DNA of 64,000 nt from Clostridium scatologenes (lineage in GTDB: Bacteria; Bacillota; Clostridia; Clostridiales; Clostridiaceae): the NCBI RefSeq assembly GCF_000968375.1, contig NZ_CP009933.1, forward strand, positions 992,001-1,056,000, in the 5' to 3' direction. Positions 62,395 through 64,000 of the stretch are shown in pieces. Below the pieces are notes generated by a model. The model made no database searches. It was not told the origin of the DNA and saw only the letters and a list, made by a program, of their open reading frames with translations. The translations under genes and the position numbers were made by a program. The first letter of the stretch is position 1, and each line of letters starts with the position of its first letter.

Positions 62395-63114
62395 ATGAAT
62401 AAAAAAATAGATTTCAGTAAATCTGGTAAGCCAATTTTTAAATATGATCATGTTGAAACAGGATGGAGACCGCCATCCTTTGGTGTAGAAAATCAAATGG
62501 AAAAAATCGAAGAACATATTCATAAATACTTTGGTGAACCTACTTCAGTTTATCATGAATTAATGTCTGATCTTATACATTTAGATGTTTATTATATAAA
62601 ACCAAATGAAGATAGAAATTTTCATACCTTTGTTACTTCTGGAATGAGTTTTATTCCTATGAATCCTATGGAAGGTTCAGAAGATGAAAAATATGCTGAA
62701 TTGATTGTATGTTTGCCAGCTCAGTGGCCTGTTTCAGAAGAAGCTTTTAAAGATATGGATAATTATTGGCCTATTGCGTGGTTAAAAATGCTTGCAAGAT
62801 TTCCGCATGATTATAAGACTTGGCTTGGTTTTGCCCATACTATGCCAAATTATGATCCACCTATTCCAATAGCTAATACAAATTTTCATGGTATTATGCT
62901 TCTTCCTCCTATTTTAACACCTCAATCAGCAGCAAAATTACAAATAAATGAAGATATTTCAATTAATTTTTATTGTATAATCCCTTTATATAAGGATGAA
63001 ATGCAATATAAGTTAGACAATGGATATAAAGATATATTAGATAAATTTGATGAAAAAGGTATAAATGAAGTTATAAATATTAAACGTGATAATGTATGCG
63101 AAAAATATCTTTAG
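62395..63114 (+). CDS. Suppressor-of-fused (SUFU) domain protein
   Basis: The protein has 239 residues from the ATG at 62395 (GAGGAGAA upstream), preferred over the ATG at 62380. Motifs GEPTSVYHELMSDLIHLDVYYIKP, FHTFVTSGMSFIPMNP, ELIVCLPAQWPVSEE and NFHGIMLLPPILTP are typical of bacterial SUFU proteins, one of the commonest immunity-type families of polymorphic toxin systems. The partner is unknown. Confidence 0.88.
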   Translation: MNKKIDFSKSGKPIFKYDHVETGWRPPSFGVENQMEKIEEHIHKYFGEPTSVYHELMSDLIHLDVYYIKPNEDRNFHTFVTSGMSFIPMNPMEGSEDEKYAELIVCLPAQWPVSEEAFKDMDNYWPIAWLKMLARFPHDYKTWLGFAHTMPNYDPPIPIANTNFHGIMLLPPILTPQSAAKLQINEDISINFYCIIPLYKDEMQYKLDNGYKDILDKFDEKGINEVINIKRDNVCEKYL

Positions 63115-63139
63115 ATTTTTTAACATTGATAACAAAAAG

Positions 63140-63281
63140 TTGATCCGATGTCTACCATCCGTAACATTCCCATCCTCTTAAGGTGGGAGATAACGGCTGA
63201 CACGCCCCCTGGATAAGTTCTTCTAAGATTCAGATGTGGAGAGGTATTTCTCATAAGTAAACTCTATCTGAGTCTAAGAAT
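63140..63281 (+). ncRNA. Partial copy B of the structured RNA element
   Basis: This segment matches the second half of the element at 5881-6015, including GTAACAyTCCCATC, GGATAAGTT and GAGTCTAA. Its main stem is even better: TTCTAAGATTCAGAT (63220-63234) pairs with ATCTGAGTCTAAGAA (63265-63279). A local hairpin TCCCATC/GGTGGGA also forms. The first half and the terminator of copy A are missing. It lies in a gap between two immunity-type genes. Confidence 0.5.
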
Positions 63282-63318
63282 CACTTGGTGAAGAAAAAGT
63301 AATTTTATGAGGTGGAAA

Positions 63319-63933
63319 ATGATTAAAGAAGAAAACGAAGTTATAAAAAAGTACTTTGAAATCTTAAGTAAAAATCATCCCGAAAAATTTGAAATAGAAG
63401 AAATGTTTGATGATGGAGAATGTATTGTTCCAGAAAATATGAAGGATAGCAATGATGCAAACAAATGGGTGCTGCTAGAATCAAACGTGTCAGAAGAAGA
63501 TATTTTTAAATTAGAGAAAAAAATCAATATAAAATTACCATTGATATATAAAGCATTTATTTCTACATATTTTCATATGTTTAAAGAATTAGATGGAGTT
63601 TTGAATGATTTTCATTGTGAGGATGGCAAGGAAGTTTATGTTGATATTTTTCGTCAACCATCAAATAAGCCGCTGCAGGTTATAGAAAATGTTTATAAAG
63701 AATGTGAAGAGATAATAGAATTTGGATATATACCAATAGGAGATTTTAATGGATGGGGTCCTCTTTGTTTTGATACACATAACAACTATAAGCTTGTATG
63801 GCTTGATCATGAAGAATACTATAGTTGTGAAACTAGAGAAGAGTTAGAGGAATTAGAAGAAACAATTTTTGATAATTTTAAAGATTTTTTGGAATGCTTC
63901 TTTGTTGGAGTTACACATAAATGTGAAATGTAA
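63319..63933 (+). CDS. SMI1/KNR4 (SUKH-1) family protein
   Basis: The protein has 204 residues from the ATG at 63319 (GAGGTGG upstream; another ATG at 63307 lies before that site). The SUKH-1 core is visible: SEEDIFKLEKKINIKLPLIYKAFISTYF, then FGYIPIGDFNGWGPLCFD and YKLVWLDHEEYYSC. SUKH proteins act as immunity proteins against several nuclease toxins. It follows the partial RNA element. Confidence 0.85.
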   Translation: MIKEENEVIKKYFEILSKNHPEKFEIEEMFDDGECIVPENMKDSNDANKWVLLESNVSEEDIFKLEKKINIKLPLIYKAFISTYFHMFKELDGVLNDFHCEDGKEVYVDIFRQPSNKPLQVIENVYKECEEIIEFGYIPIGDFNGWGPLCFDTHNNYKLVWLDHEEYYSCETREELEELEETIFDNFKDFLECFFVGVTHKCEM

Positions 63934-63968
63934 AGAGCCAAAAGATTTGATATAGGAGGACAAGTTAT

Positions 63969-64000
63969 ATGAATAAGGAAAAAATTAATTTTGATATAAA
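63969..64000 (+). CDS. Start of a further gene, cut by window edge
   Basis: ATG at 63969 behind TAGGAGGA opens a frame, MNKEKINFDI, that leaves the window. The start resembles that of the SUFU gene (MNKKIDF), so a related member is possible. Confidence 0.5.
   Translation, partial: MNKEKINFDI

Noticed and set aside
1..64000. CRISPR arrays, tRNA or rRNA genes
   Set aside because: No regularly spaced direct repeats, cloverleaf with CCA end or rRNA blocks were seen.

Overview
The window is AT-rich, uses strong GGAGG-type ribosome sites and carries typical clostridial families: feoAB with DUF3793 and flavodoxin, BceAB-type transport, CWB2 surface proteins, CsoR, and large SUKH/DUF-type arrays. 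It most likely comes from the chromosome of a Clostridium sensu stricto. No rRNA, tRNA, CRISPR array, phage or complete insertion sequence was recognised.

Left part (1-6.1 kb): a cut-off radical SAM gene, a zinc-ribbon/effector-binding protein, a WYL regulator, a decaying flavoprotein/TetR pair and a CNNM/CBS (CorC-type) membrane protein. A structured non-coding RNA with its own terminator follows (about 5805-6072). A partial second copy lies at 63.14-63.28 kb.

Central discovery candidate (6.2-17.2 kb): ten tightly packed plus-strand genes in the order nifH-like, nifD/E-like, nifK/N-like, hypF, hypC, hypD, hypE, nifH-like, nifD/E-like, nifK/N-like. Two complete nitrogenase-like modules bracket the four genes that build the Fe(CN)2CO group of [NiFe]-hydrogenases. 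No hydrogenase subunit, hypA, hypB, maturation protease or nifB is present. I infer a nitrogenase-like enzyme plus scaffold whose metal centre may receive Hyp-made Fe(CN)2CO. This is not proved by sequence alone.

Iron and metal region (17.3-53.2 kb): a chemoreceptor, then a Fur-box-controlled cluster (FeoC-like protein, Fur, flavodoxin, DUF3793, FeoA, FeoA, FeoB, FeoB-associated Cys-rich protein), an AEC transporter, a BceRS-BceAB peptide-antibiotic module and a DtxR-family regulator. Next come an AraC regulator divergent from an IrtAB/YbtPQ-like ABC pair, a 1350-residue CWB2 surface protein, CsoR with a CPC P-type ATPase, a PchR-like AraC regulator, a Fur-controlled chemoreceptor, TetR plus a rifampin-phosphotransferase-like enzyme, and a small membrane protein plus P1B-type ATPase pair that resembles the ferrosome genes fezA-fezB. 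Several near-perfect Fur boxes occur here. A second palindrome, GGTTAG-N6-CTAACY, recurs at five places and appears to define a second regulon.

Right part (53.5-64 kb): about ten plus-strand genes of DUF4132, GNAT, DUF2262-like, DUF1963, SUKH, TPR, SUFU and unknown types. This is the pattern of an immunity-gene array of polymorphic-toxin systems, but no toxin gene is visible. The last gene is cut by the window edge.
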